NCBI GenBank assembly: GCA_014529385.2
Contig: CM043960.1
Span: forward strand, 119,108,543-119,172,542
DNA: 64,000 nucleotides
DNA from: Adiantum capillus-veneris
Taxonomy: Eukaryota > Streptophyta > Polypodiopsida > Polypodiales > Pteridaceae
Direction of reading: 5' to 3'
The position numbers and the translations under genes were made by a program. This document shows, in pieces, positions 42,087 through 54,900 of this stretch (position 1 is the first letter of the stretch; every line of letters starts with the position of its first letter). The notes beneath the pieces were generated by a model. The model did no database searches. It was given only the letters and a program-made list of their open reading frames with translations, and was not told the DNA's origin.

Positions 42087-42457
42087 GATATAATCTACCT
42101 GGAAAAAATAGAGTTAGCTCTACCTGTAATGATCTAAGTTGAGGAAGGTGCCATGATATAATCTACCTGCATAGACCCATGAGACATGGTGTGGCACTCA
42201 TGCACAACTAAATGTAGCAAAGCCGAGTGTGGAACTTAGGAACTCACTCAATTGGTTAAGATCACATTCTTAGATGTGATATAAATTGGACTCTACTGAA
42301 ATAGAGCTACATGCAACATATGCAGCAAACCGGGTACCCTTGCAGTACTGCATGTGCATGCAATCTATATAGAGTGAGGCATACCTTGTTCAAAGACCTG
42401 TATAATAGGAGAAGCCCTTTGCCACCCTCGTCACTATATGGCACATCCATATGATGC

Positions 42458-42836
42458 AGAGGGGATATAGGGCCCAAATTTGGGGGGGCGAGGTGTCTTT
42501 AATCTCAGCCGGGATCATGCAATGAACTAGGGGTGAACTAGGGATGGGTGATATGGGGGGGAACTAAGGGTGAACTAGGCGTAGGTAAACTAGGGTGTGA
42601 TCATGTGCCATGCCAACATGGGCAGCAACACATGCTAGCATGGTGGTAGGACATTTTTGTTGTAACCAAGAGGTCTCAGGTTCAACCCACACCCTGCAAG
42701 GTGAGTCAACTAGGGGTGAAGTTGGGGTGCCATTTTTATGCCAATTCACCCTTAGTTCACCCCTAGTTTACCAAAGATCGGACGGCTGCTATCAAAGCCG
42801 CTTCGCACCCCCAGATTTGGGCCTTAGATCCCCTCT
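42458..42836. mobile_element. Short inverted-repeat element with a tRNA-like pol III promoter
   Basis: About 33-bp imperfect terminal inverted repeats (starting AGAGGGGAT at 42458 and its complement ending at 42836) enclose 379 bp. A second inner inverted repeat pairs 42523-42545 with 42754-42771. Between them, 42636-42646 resembles a pol III A box and GGTTCAACC at 42679-42687 fits a B box, with tRNA-like sequence between. No clear target duplication was found. It may be a MITE that captured a tRNA-derived SINE, or the reverse. Confidence 0.55.
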
Positions 42837-42839
42837 CAT

Positions 42840-43880
42840 TGACCCCTTGTAAATAGTGACAAGACTTTTCCACCTCCTTCAAGAACTCCAAATGTCTCAT
42901 CAGGAATCAAGCACAATATAAGCATGGGTATGTGTTAGCGGGTCACCTGAATGGATGTCTGCAACATAGCTATCTAGTACTAACATAATGTCCATACGCA
43001 AGGAAGCAACTCGGGATGGGCCATGGAGACTCAATGAGATTGTAAATTTCAAAAAAGTAAACGTAAATAACTATTCATACATCTACAATAGCAAATTAAC
43101 CACTTCCTAGTCAGAAAATCAGCCTATGTCCAATCTCACCACTCTAGGTCATCACGCCTTTTCGGCATCCAAACAAATTTGGAATGCAACGAAACTTAAG
43201 GAGAGGTGTTATGACACCTAAGGGCATAATCCTACCAATTTCTAAAGTCATATGGGAAGGTACATAAATCACGATCCATCCCAAAAAATATATAGAAATT
43301 TGAAACAGAACTACATGAAAAGGCTCCCTTCAGCTTAGAAACACTCCTCCAAGGTCAAAACATTTAAAAATAACCATTTAAGACCTCAAATCAGTGCATT
43401 TAGCTCAGAGACAAGACGTCACAAACCACAGTAGAATTGAGAATGATTACACCTAGACTAAAGAGCAAGAGACAACAAACAGAGTGTGCTAATCAGAATC
43501 GAATTTTGATTACCAAACAAGGAGAAATGTTGATTACAACCTGTAGCAGAAGTATAGCTCTCAGTCGGATGTTCAAGTAATCCCAAAGATAATGATATTG
43601 TCTCCTTCAAAACTAAGGGTTTTGACTTAAAAACTTGTAACCCTTTCCCACGATCATTTGCCACTTACAATGCTTATAGGTTTTGAGTGGGTAATAGAGA
43701 ATGATAGGCTGTATTACAATTTGAGAATCATTAATAGTAGAATTACACGGCTTCTTTTGAAAAAATGATTGAATACAACAAAGTTTGGCGTGTATTCGGC
43801 TTTTGGATGACAGTCTCATGTATCCACCAAACAGTTCCCCCTTCTTATCCATTGCACGTCCTTCTGCAATTGCATTTGAT
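42840..43880. other. Unrecognised intergenic sequence
   Basis: About 1 kb with only short, unconvincing open frames. Confidence 0.4.
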
Positions 43881-43888
43881 TGTTGCCT

Positions 43889-46800
43889 TTAGTATTTTAT
43901 CAATCTTTTTTCCAGCGTCCCTACTGTGAGTCGTGTGAATTTCTCTACCCATGCTTTGATCTCCATCCTTGTTGTCAGCTCTCTCAAAGGTTCATTGTTG
44001 AGAGTGATCTGATATGTGATATGCCGAGCCGGTAAGTCCTTGGTCATGGGATTAAATATGGAGGAGTCAGCTTCAAAGAATCCTATCATGAATGCCTCCT
44101 TGAAGGTTTGCATGCAGTGTGAGGGCAAAAACATGACTCTTGCATATAATCCCATGATGATGTTTTTCCTCGGAACTTTTATTTCCATATTCAAGAATAG
44201 TCCTCTTGTTCCTTCCACAAATATCGATCTGCCAAGGATGCTCCGTTGCTTCAATATCATTGAAGGCCATTATGTAGGTGATTAGCATCTTTTCAATCTT
44301 TACAAGCATCTGGCATGCAAGATCTAATACTTCTTTCATCACGTTGATGGCTCCTTTGAGCGTGTGAATCATATAATTCTCTAAGGGGAGAAGGTTATTG
44401 CCTGGCTTTGTTATTACTATGTAGTTTAAAACAACTTGTCTCAAGCTTTGCTAGGAATAGAAGCTATCCCAAGACCGCCTTCTGTTGATGGGACAATAGG
44501 TCGCGTCGATCCGGAGATACTATGGAGCATTTTTGTAATAGTTGCATCTTTTGGGTGCTGCTAAACCATTCCTTTTCCAGGTTGATTCTTGATGATCGTT
44601 TGTACTTGTATAGCAGTTATAGGAACATCCCTATAATTGCCTTTGTGGTTGGGCTCGATGGTAGGAAACATTTTTCTTTTCCATAAGAGAGACCCCTGCC
44701 TCATCAATGGAAGTGTGATCATTTCATGCCCTAGATTCTTCACCACTTTGTCAGGTGTGATCATGAGAAGAGCAGCTGACTCCAACACCTTGAGCTCATA
44801 TTGCAGATACTCTTTGTGTGAAGGATCCTTGACTTCTGATATTCACCATTGAATTTCATCTTTTGCAGTGTCAGAGATTGATGTAGTGGTAGAACCTTCA
44901 AAATCGTGCATTATTGTTTTTGTGCTTGTACTTGGCATATCTGCATGGTGAGTCTCCAACATGAACTGTCCGTGTTCTTATATTTGTGTGTCTTCTACAA
45001 GGGCTGGCTGGGTTTTCTTCGGATGCGTTGTGCTCTGAGCAATCACGTCTTCTATTGCCTTGGCCAATTTTTCCCTTAGCTCCTCAATCTCTTCATCTTT
45101 AGTTTTTTGTAAAGCTATATGCCCCACTGTTATGATTTGCTTGTCATCTTGCTCTTGAGGAAGGGCATTCTTTAGATCTTGGACCTCTTTTGTCAGCAAG
45201 GCTGGTTTAGTTGATGTACTTATTGAGCTTGGCATCTCTTGCAAGTCTAAGAGTTGTGTAAGAGTCTTGCTCACCATTGTATATGACTCTCCAAGCTTTT
45301 CATTATGTTCCTCTAGTCTCTACAGCTCTACCTGCAGATTTGTGTTTCATTTGTTGAATGCCTGAACTTTGTTCTAGTAATAGGTTGCATTCTCTTGTTC
45401 TCTCTGTAATTCTGACTAGAGTTGTAATTGAACTTTCTCTAACTCCTTAATCTTGTTTTGTAGTTCCAGATTGTTTTTGGCCACTTTGGCTGCCTCCTTC
45501 TTTGTTTCTTCTATCTTTAATTTGTGTAGGTTGAAGATTGCTCTTTATCATTGAAATTGGAGCTTGATCTTGTCCAAATGTGCGTCGATGTCAAAAGATC
45601 CGATCAATTGTGCCCCTTCATCTACCACTGCCTGCGAATGAGGCAACCTTGGTTTTTGTTGACCTTGATCAGAGGTGTTAGCCTCAATCTTTTTGACCTT
45701 TTTGACCTTGATCAGAAGTGTTAGCCTGAATCTTCATTGTTTCTTCTGTTGTCTGTGCTTCATGAGCCGCTGGAGTTGCGGTGATCTTTGGTATTTTTGT
45801 CTCATCTTCTTAAACTTTCTGCTTTGGTGACAACATTTTTCCCATTGTTTGTTCAGGAGGGCCCATTGTGCATTCATTTCTCTCCTTTTTTACCTCTGGA
45901 TTATCTGACTCAGGAGTAGGGGAGGGTATTTTTTCCTCAATTGATGATGGCAAGTTTTCTATATGATCTTCAATGTTGTCTAAATTGCCTTCCTCTACTT
46001 GGATTTCTGCTTTGTTAGTGTTGTCCTTCTCCTCTACCTTGGAAGATTCGTCAGATGATTCAAGATCACCTACGCATGGGCATTTTTCTTCTTCTCTTTC
46101 TCTTTGTTCCATCTTGCATTTAATCTAGTTCGAAATTTGTTGCCACATCCCGCTGGCAATATTCAAATTTTCCACTGCCTCTTTTCTTTTACACTGTTTC
46201 ATTCTTTCTAGATCTTCAATTTTTTTGTGTTGAAGAGGCATGTTCTCCTCATCCTCTCTTTCATCGTCTGCCTTCGTTCCAAGACTTTTTTTTTTCATTC
46301 TTTTGTTGGCAAAGTCTTTCTCTGTGTGCTTGTGCTTCTTCCATTGGTGTTTGTGCTTGTGTAATGGGAATTGCCTCTGCTACCTTGGTTGACCTCATGT
46401 TTAGTCTTGTGTGTCTAATTGCAAACTCACTTTCATGTCCCTCTTTTGAAGATTCATACTCTGAGGGAGTTTCTCTATCCTTTGATTTAGCTTCATTGTT
46501 GTTTGGAACATCCGATTTTGTTGCCTCACTATGATCAGTGTCATGTTTTCTTGAGCTTTGCCTTGTTTGGTTTATCTCTCTGATTGCAGTCTTGTAAATG
46601 GTCCTGCTACTGGCTTCACCGGTCTTTTTTGATTTGTGGATTAGATCCAACTATGCTTGGAGTAGGGTGGTAATTCATCAATCATGCCTAAATCCTGGTA
46701 GGCAATTCTGGTCAGCATTGGTCCCGCATTCATATATGACTTTCTTTTGTGACTTCCTTTGATGTTTGCTTCCACTATATTGTCAAGGATGTAGTTTCCA

Positions 46801-47437
46801 AAGTCACACCTGACCACTCTTCTTTTTGCCAACCCCATTGCCATGATGCAACATTGGTTCCATGCAGCACGGTGGCTTTTGCACTTTGAAATGTTTCAAT
46901 ATCAACCGTAGTGGCTATTCCAAAGTAGATCAGATATTGATAGGTCAATTTGTGTCCCTGCTGCTTCAAAAATGCCTTGTCGTTGTCTATTAATTTGGTT
47001 AAATGTGCAATAGATTGTGTGTTTTGTGGTGCAAGTGAAGAGCTTCGTTGATTACTTATGTAGTGATTTTTACCTTGAATGTAGCTCCGTCTTTGTCAGT
47101 GAGAGTGTCTTCCCCATTGTATTGAATGGAGCTAATAAGTTCATGGGATCTTTGAAAATTTGTTCCCCATGGAGGTAGTCTTAAGAAACTGTCCAATTGT
47201 AGACATCTGGCCCCTTCTAGCACTTTGTATCTTTGGTGTAACATCCATAGTTCCTTTGGAAATAGGGTGGCCTTCACTATCACTCCATCTGATGCTTGGA
47301 ATTTTCCGAATGATGAAAATGTTTGCAGGTATTGTTTCCAATTCTTGTTCCATGATGTGAGCTTTCTTGTTTGAGGAGATATCGGTGAATTCATAAGGAG
47401 CCATCTCCCACTCTTTTTGTGCTTTCATGGGGGGCAT
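43889..47437 (-). pseudogene. Long decayed coding region, probably mobile-element derived
   Basis: A run of minus-strand open segments in changing frames: 47437-47056 (EWEMAPYEFTDISSNKKAH, ISSIQYNGEDTLTDKDGATF), 46969-46641 (YLIYFGIATTVDIETFQ, DFGNYILDNIVEANIKGSH), 46650-46261 and 46112-45810 (charged, Lys/Glu-rich), 45277-44978 (probable coiled coil, DEEIEELREKLAKAIED) and 44444-43889. They read as one protein of more than 1000 residues broken by stops. The layout recalls plant transposon-associated proteins ahead of gypsy pol, but I cannot name the family. Confidence 0.45.
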
Positions 47438-48020
47438 CCTGAGACGAGTTTCAAGTTGAAAATAGGATTAAACAACGATTTGAAAAAATGTCGAGAAGCT
47501 AAAAAGACACAAACTTTGGCCATTAGATGAGAAATGAGCATAACTTTGTCAAACTACTCCAAATTTGACCAAATCTCACCAGCACATCTAACATTACTAT
47601 ACTCACAAAGGCATGAGATCACATATGAAATTTGGCTCTAAGGTACATGTATCACAATCCATGTTGGGAAACATTTTAAAGATCTAATGATACCATTTTG
47701 TAGGGCTCATCAAGGTGATGCCTTGGTCCAGAAAAAATGAAATTTGGATCACTGGTTAGGAACTTAGGCCAATTCTTGGCAATTTTCTTCAGACTTAGAG
47801 AATTTGGACCTTTTGACTGGTCTTTTGGGATCCAAATGAATTGATATTTCATGGCTAGACTTTGTGTGATATTCTGAATCAAATGATTTTATTTTTTCTC
47901 TGTTTGGACAAAAAAGTACATGGATCGTGATCCATGCTGGGAAGGGTAATGGAGCACCCTTTTGCATACATGTTCCTATAGGTCTTCCTAGCACACTGGT
48001 GAAGAGGAAGAAGAAAATCA
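47438..48020. other. Spacer between divergent coding remnants
   Basis: No gene recognised in about 0.6 kb. Confidence 0.4.
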
Positions 48021-48024
48021 CTAT

Positions 48025-49150
48025 TTGTTGATCTCAAACCAACTAAACAAGCGAAGAAAGGACAATCAGTTAAGATTGTGTGCTACTGAAAGCAAATATT
48101 TCTCCATCCTAGAACAATCACACTTGGGCCAGTCAGGTGGATATTTTTATGCTGATAAAACTGCAAAGCTATTACTTTGTGCAAGAATATGGTGGACAAC
48201 ACTGTTCAGAGACACGAAGGCATATGTAAAACGGTGTGATGAATGTCAACAAACAAAAGCACCACTACTAAGAGATGAAATTCCATTACGGCCGATGATG
48301 GGAGTACGAGCCTTTGCAAAATGGGACATAGATCTTATAGGCCCCATCATACCTCCTGCATACTGAATACACGCACAATATATCATAGTGGCCATAGATT
48401 ATTTGACCAAATTGGTGGAAGCAAAATCAACACAAAAAAATAATGCATAGACAATGGTATAGTTTCTCTTCAAAAATATCTTTACCAGATAGGGTTTACC
48501 CATTGAAATTGTGAGCAATTGAGGAACACACTTTGTAAACAATGTCATTGAAAGCTTAATCAAACAATTCATGGTGATTCATCGCAAATGAGCACCCTAC
48601 CACCCCCAAGATAACGGACAAGCCGAGAGTACTAGTAAAATATTATGCACGGTGCCAACCAAAATAGTGACTGACTCAAGAACTGATTGGGACCAAAAGC
48701 TACGCTCATCATTATGGGCGTACAGGAGGGTAAGATTTAAAACTTTCATAGGAACCACTCCATTTAACCTTGTGTTCGGGATTAATGCAATTCTACCCAT
48801 GGATTTCTTAATCAACACGCTTTGAGTCACAACACAATTAGGATGGACGTGAAACAAACTATCTAAAAGACTAGACATCTTGGAGCAACTAGATGAAACT
48901 AGAATGAGGGCGGTAGCAGGAATATATTATGCTCAAAAACGACAAATGAGAGCTTTCCATGATCAACATGTAATTAGCAAGGAGTTCCAAAAAGGGGATT
49001 ACGTTTGGTGTATACCCTAATGCAACACTCCAAAAAATGCAAAAAGCGAGGGATGGGGCCTTTTCTAATACATGTTATATCACAAAGTGGCACCATCAAG
49101 ATTGCAACATTGGAAGGTGAGGAGATGCCTAATTGGATAAGTGGTGCAGG
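48025..49150 (+). pseudogene. Ty3/gypsy integrase remnant
   Basis: Plus-strand integrase of plant gypsy type. The zinc-binding part reads SHLGQSGGYF then CDECQQTK, with the second His of HHCC replaced by Tyr. The core reads KWDIDLIGPI (first Asp), IVSN-stop-GTHF (second Asp now Asn) and HPQDNGQAES (Glu). The C-terminal part (ILPMDFLINTL, RAFHDQHVISKEFQKGDYVW) follows. At least eight in-frame stops are present. Its strand is opposite to the gypsy RT remnant at 54900-58310. Confidence 0.85.
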
Positions 49151-49423
49151 TTAAAACAATATCTTCTCCCATTGACACCAGAGGAGCTCCAAACACTTCA
49201 TGCAGCAAACCAACAAAGAAATCGAGCCCATGCTATATAGGAACAGGCTAAACAAGAAGCGAGAATCATGGTATTAAAATGAAAGGAGCAAGCAAACCTT
49301 CAGGGAAATTGGCAAGAGAACAAAGGCATCAATCCTCCTCCAATAGAATCAATTCAGATGGACCCTACATGGTTAGGTGGCATAAATCTTTGAATTTGGC
49401 TTCAACTTCATGATGGTACCACC

Positions 49424-50163
49424 TGTTAGGAAATATGACATAGCTAAGTAGATAATTGAGTAGATTACTTAATGGAGAAAGATAATTTTCAGACACAAGA
49501 GATTATAGAGTAGAGACAGAGAGAGAGTACACATGATATACGTGGTTCACTTAATGTGGGCTACATCCACAGGAAAGCATCCACTTAATGGATTTAGTAC
49601 TTCAAATAAGAAGTAGGTTACAAAGGGATTATACCCTCAGTAGAGATCCCGCCTTGCTTCACTCTGACCACCTCACACCCACCTTGTTGATCAACTTCAC
49701 ATTATGAAATGTGTGTAGAAATGGCCTCCTTTTATAGGCTAAAAGGGCTGCCTTCTCCCATGAGAGACAACCATGTGTAGCCGCCCTTGTGTAGATAAGT
49801 CCAAATCGGACCCTCCAATCCGTCCATGTGTGGCCACCCTTGCGAAGACAAGTCCACTTTTGAATTGGGCCACTGGCCATTGAAATCGGGCATCGACCAC
49901 CGGCCACTGACTTCCGACCATGGCCAACCGGCCAACCGATCGATCGTTTCCAGATCACTTTTTGGCCGCCGTTTGGCCGTTGTTCGGCCATAATATTACA
50001 ACAAAAAGGAATATTCGGGGCTCGCGGCTGGCCGTGAAAATTTTGGTTTCTAGTGAGTGATTTTTTCTTCATGCACGATGGCTTCTCCTCATAATGGGGA
50101 CCTTACAAATGTGCATTTTTACCACAAAAAATTACAAGGGTAAATCAAGCTCCATACTTAACA
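49424..50163 (-). repeat. Copia-II 3' LTR, about 740 bp
   Basis: Runs TGTTAGG (49424) to TTAACA (50163). The adjoining minus-strand tract CCAAGTGGGAGAT is the typical plant copia polypurine tract and start of the 3' LTR. Confidence 0.88.
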
Positions 50164-50215
50164 ATCTCCCACTTGGAGATTGATCACCAAACCAAACCTG
50201 TGACTGCTTTTCTTC

Positions 50216-51456
50216 CTAGCTTCTTATCCTTGAATGCCAATTGAATATGAGCACCTTTGTAAACATGTCTGTAGGATTTTCACTTGTATGTACCTTTCCT
50301 AGCTTTAGCTGCCCCTCCTCCAAAAGAGTGGGTATGAAGTGATATCTCACCTCTATGTGCTTTGTCTTTGAATGAAAGGCTGAGTTCTTCGCAAGATGGA
50401 TAGCGCTTTGTCTATCACTACAAGAAACAATTGTCTTGTTTGAATCCAAGCTCTTCTAAGAATCTGTGAAGCCACAAAATTTCTTTGCTTGCCTCTGTCA
50501 TTGCTACATACTCTGCTTCTGTGGTAGAAAGTGAGACCACTTTTTGCAACTTTGATGCCCAGTTTACTATTGTGCCTCCAACCGTGAAGACATAGCCAGT
50601 AGTACTCCTTCGAGTATCTTTGTCACCCACCATATCTGCATCAGCATACCCTTCTAAAAAAATATCAGTTCCTTCAAAATACAAAGCATTTATTGTTGTC
50701 CCTTTTAGATACCTAACTATCCACTTCATTGCTTTCCAGTGCTCTTTACCTAGGTTATCCATGAACCTACTTACAACTCCCACTGCAGGTACAATGTCTG
50801 GCCTTGTCCAGGCCATAGCATACATAAGAGAACCTACCGTTGTAGCATATGGAACTTTAGACATATAGGGTATCTCTTCTTGTGTCTTTGGACACATATC
50901 CTTGGTTACTTTAAAGTGACAGCCAAAGGTGTAGAAACTGTTTTTGCATTTTGCATTGCAAACCTTTCTAGTACCTTCTTGCTCTTGAGCTAGCTTTATT
51001 GTCTTCTTCGTCCTTTCCCTTGATATATTGATACCAAGTATCCTCTTCGCAGCACCTAAATTTTTCATTGAAAAATATTTAAACGGTTCTTCTTTTAGGT
51101 CTTTGATGTCCTGCATGTTAGCACTTGCAGTCAGCATGTCATCAACATACAACATTAGGATGATGAACTTCCCATCTCCCAAATTCTTGATCTAAGTTGC
51201 ATCTTCTAAATCCATGATCTAACATCCATCGATAAAACTGCAAGTACCATTGTCTTGATGCTTGCTTTAAACCATACAAGCTCTTCTTTAATCTACAAAC
51301 CATTTTCTCCTTACCTTTTACTTCATACCCCTTTGGTTGAATCATGTAGATTTCCTCCTCTAAGTCACCATGAGGGAATGCCATATCTACATCCATTTGC
51401 TCAAGATTTAGATAATGAGTAGTCACAAGGCTTAAGACAAGCCTAATTGAGCTCAT
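50216..51456 (-). pseudogene. Copia-II RT and RNase H
   Basis: Three overlapping open segments. 51456-51142 has MDVDMAFPHGDLEEEIYM (first catalytic region) and KKSLYGLKQASRQWY. 51182-50418 has LYVDDMLTAS (catalytic YVDD), YATTVGSLMYAMAWTRPDI and the RNase H blocks YADADMVGDKDTRRSTTGY and STTEAEYVAMTEASKE. 50449-50216 has DRQSAIHLAKNSAFHSKTKH and HTSENPTDMFTK. Frameshifts separate them. Confidence 0.9.
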
Positions 51457-51664
51457 TTTTACAACATGAGAAAATATTTCATTGAAGTCAATAACTTTCT
51501 TTTGAGAAAACCCGTCTACCTCAAGCCTAGACTTTTCTTCCTACCTTCTTCTTCCTTCAACTTATACACCCATTTGTTTTGAAGTTCCCGCTTACCTTTA
51601 GGCAACTCAACCAACTCCCATGTTTGGTTGCGATGTAATGAGTCCATCTTCACTTCCATGCTCT

Positions 51665-52350
51665 TCATCCATTCTTCTTTGGATTGGTGTTGCATAGCTT
51701 CTTCGTATGATTCCGGATCTTAAAATCTGAGATCAAGAGATGGTTGAAGGAAGGAAGGAACCTTTCTGGAGGTTTGCTTGCTCTTGTAAATCTTTGTAGA
51801 ATAGGTTGAGGCTCATCATTTTGTTGATGTTGTTGCACATTGTCACCGTTTGTAGTCCTTGAGTCTTCACCGTCCTCAAGCTCCATGTACTCATCACCTG
51901 TTTCTTTTGTTTGTTTTCTTTCCAAGTAATCTTTGTACATATTTTTCGTTAAAAATTACATCCCTACTCCTTAAGATTTTACCATCTTCAGGATTCCATA
52001 GGCGATACCCAAAGTCACCTTCTCCATACCAATGAAGAAACACTTTTTGGACTTTGCATCTATCTTTGATCTTAGGCTTGTATCTATGTGCATGAAAGCC
52101 TCACCCACCCAAACACTTTGAGAAATGCATAACTCATTGGTTTACCTCTCCATGCCTCTTCAAGAACTCCCCCATCCAATGCTATTGAGGGTGCTTCTTC
52201 CTTTGAAGGATTCGGATTCCCTTGGCACTCATATGCCGAAGCCGATAGTGCCACACCGCACTGTCGACTTCCGTAGCTACTGCACAAGTTGAAGTTTATG
52301 AGCTAACAGTACACAAGTAAAGTGTATCGACCTTTTCTCCCTTGGCAACC
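51665..52350 (-). pseudogene. Copia-II integrase remnant and RT linker
   Basis: Segments 51940-51665 (LQRFTRASKPPERFLPSFNH linker before RT) and 52287-52084. The latter joins a GAG-pre-integrase-like WHYRLRHMSAKG block directly to sequence near the end of integrase (KVFGWVRLSCT and neighbouring frames), so most of the integrase catalytic core is deleted. Confidence 0.65.
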
Positions 52351-53510
52351 ACCAAAGATCCCTTTGATATCTTCCACCGTTTGCTTCCAAATGTAATGTG
52401 GTGACCTTTATCGTCCAATTGTCCTATAGAGATCAATTTTTTGCAAAGAGAAGGAACATGCCTAACATCTTTAAGCTTCCATTCATATCAGTTAGCAGTT
52501 TTGACACAAACTGTACCTCTGCCAACAATTTCACAAGCTTCATCATCTCCCAAGTATACATACCCAAAATTATCTTTGGTGTAATCTTGGAATTGTTGCT
52601 TGTGTGGTGTCGCATGGAATGAAGCCCCAGAATCTACTATCTAGGAATTAGACACGTTGTCTAATGAGAGAATTAGAGAATCTTTATCTACTTTACTTGC
52701 CACATTGTCCTTTGATGTTGGCTTGTTGTCTTGAGACTACAACTCCTTCTTCTTCTTGGACCAACAATCCTTCTTGACGTGGCCCTTCTTACCATAGTTC
52801 CAAATTCAAGAACTGACTTTGTGCGTGACTTGCTCCATCTTACGTGATCACGACCTTTTGGTTTTTGAGCCTCTACTTAGGCCTTCCTCTTGTTTCCATT
52901 GACAGTGCAGCACTTGATGATTCTCCTCTGCTTCTCCTTCACATTTTCTCGCTTAGGAGAACACCCACAACATCATCAAACTTAAGAGTATTTGTGCCAG
53001 AGATAGAATTACTTACAGCCATCACAAGGCTGTCCCAACTATCCGATAGAGATGATAGTATAAGGAGATCTCGCACTTCCTCATCGAATTTTGATTTTCA
53101 TGGATCTAAGCTGACTTATGTCTGTGTTAAAGTCATTTAGGTGTTCTGCAACTAAACCATTCTCTACCATCTTTAGATTGAATAAGTGCTTCATGAGAGA
53201 TACCTTGTTGGATGCCGATGGTTTCTCATAAAAGTCATTGTGACTTCATCAAGTCCTCCGTGGTCTTCATCTTCAAAGCATTGAATGCCACCATCGACAC
53301 CAAGCTTAACCGGATTTTTCATAGTGCCTTTCCATCATAAGGACCATCCATGCTTCATCTGCCATTATTGAGGGCTTCTTTGCAAGACCGCCTAGTGGCA
53401 AATAAAGGCCCTTTTGGTAGAGATATCAATCTGCATCTTCTAATGTTGGTAGTTTTTACCATTGAACTTCTTGATCTTGAGTTTCCCTTCCTCCGCCATT
53501 ACTCACACTC
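52351..53510 (-). pseudogene. Copia-II gag and protease remnant
   Basis: Minus-strand translation in mixed frames shows a gag start near 53498 (Met-Ala-Glu-Glu-Gly-Lys), a UBN2-like region (LGVDGG..., SSLSDSWDSLVMAVSNSI), a CCHC knuckle remnant near 52790 (GKKGHVKKDC-like) and a protease/LSIGQL region about 52650-52330. Many stops. Confidence 0.7.
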
Positions 53511-53554
53511 AATTCAAGGAATCCTTTCCTTGAGATAATTTAGCTACGAGCAAA

Positions 53555-53570
53555 CCTTGCTCTAATACCA
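53555..53570 (-). promoter_or_regulatory. Copia-II primer-binding site
   Basis: Minus-strand TGGTATTAGAGCAAGG one base from the LTR end; close to the initiator-Met tRNA site with C to T at the seventh position. Confidence 0.85.
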
Positions 53571-53571
53571 G

Positions 53572-53657
53572 TGGTTAGGAAATATGATGTAGCTAAGTAG
53601 ATAATTGAGTAGATTACTTAACGGAGAGAGATAATTTTCACACACAAGAGATTATGG

Positions 53658-53710
<53 letters not shown>

Positions 53711-54028
53711 AACGATACACGTGGTTCACCCAATGTGGGCTACATCCACGGGAAAGCAGTCACTTAATGGCTTTAGTACTTCAAACAAGAAGTAGCCTTT
53801 ACAAAGGTATTATACCCTTAATAGAGCTCCCGCCTTGCTTCACTCTCACCACCTCACACCCACCTTGTTGCATGAACTTCACACTATGAAATGTGTGTAG
53901 AAATGGCCTCCTTTTATAGGCCAAAAGGGTTGTTATCTCCATGAGAGACAACCATGTGTAGCCTCCCTTGTAGATAAGTCCAAATCGGACCCTCCAATCC
54001 ACCCATGTGTGTCCGCCCTTGAGAAGAC
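53572..54028 (-). repeat. Copia-II 5' LTR, truncated
   Basis: About 457 bp matching 49424-49855 apart from an expanded AG run (53661-53706). Similarity ends abruptly at 54028, so about 300 bp of the LTR are missing. Confidence 0.85.
53661..53706 (+). repeat. (AG)n microsatellite
   Basis: AG run inside the 5' LTR of Copia-II; the equivalent place in the other LTR (49517-49528) is much shorter. Confidence 0.95.
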
Positions 54029-54900
54029 ACTTCCACCATTATTGAAGAGGTTCCCATAGGTAATATGACTGTACAAATGGTGTGGTCAAAGATTTGTCAT
54101 CTAACATGAGTTGTAAGATAACTTCTTTTGTTTGGATCACAAAGCTTAAAAATAACCTTATCATCAACAACCCCTGAACATATGGTTTAGAATCCACATC
54201 TTGCACCGCATTTTGTTACCCCATGCATATCTTCCATTCATATCCTAGAGCCATAGTATACTACTATGCATAGACACTTACTTTGTACCCATGCACTTTC
54301 ACACATGTTTGCCCAAGACGACTCAATATGGGAAGGGGAAAAAACTAGCAGCAAGATAATCATCATTTTGTATATATTATTTTCTTGTTATTTTTTAAAT
54401 CAAATTTTTAGAGCTTTTTAGCTCTTAGCAGACATAATCATGAGCCATATTGACACCATTCATGAAAAATAAGATGCCAGGCTAAGAATATGTATATATG
54501 AGTGATTACAATAATTTTGACAAAATTTTGGCTAAGTAATAATTATGGATAATTTTCTTTTGTTTTTTAATGCTAAAAAAATAAAAAGGGTAAATAATCA
54601 ACAAAATTGACTTCTAAAAGCAAACACCAAATCTTCAAAGAAAAGGGCTTCAAACATGGCAAATATGAAAAGGTCTGGCACAAGACGGATTTTGAGCCAA
54701 CTTTTGAAGGATCAAAACTGCAGATTAAAGGCCATTGGTCGACCAGATATCCAAATGAAGAACGGTTTTGACCGCAGGTGATATGAACACAGGAATATAT
54801 GAGCAATGGAGGTAAGTAAGAATGGGGCATTCCGAGTAGGTAGGGAACACATAATCAAAATGGGACAAGTTAATCTCATTTGCATTCACTAAGAAAAAGA
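54029..54900. other. Unrecognised sequence between Copia-II and gypsy remnant
   Basis: No gene recognised. An 85-codon minus-strand frame (54573-54830) matches nothing I know. Confidence 0.4.

Larger units (their letters stand above)
49424..54028 (-). mobile_element. Copia-II, defective Ty1/copia element
   Basis: Minus-strand order: 5' LTR (right, truncated), primer-binding site, gag, protease, residual integrase, RT, RNase H, purine tract, 3' LTR (left). The two LTR copies share most of their sequence from TGTTAGGAAATATG/TGGTTAGGAAATATG onward. The 5' LTR is cut at 54028, so no target duplication can be verified. Internal parts carry many stops, and the integrase core is largely deleted. 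Confidence 0.9.

Noticed and set aside
42636-42690. Functional tRNA gene
   Set aside because: Only A- and B-box-like parts are present; no acceptor stem or convincing cloverleaf could be drawn.
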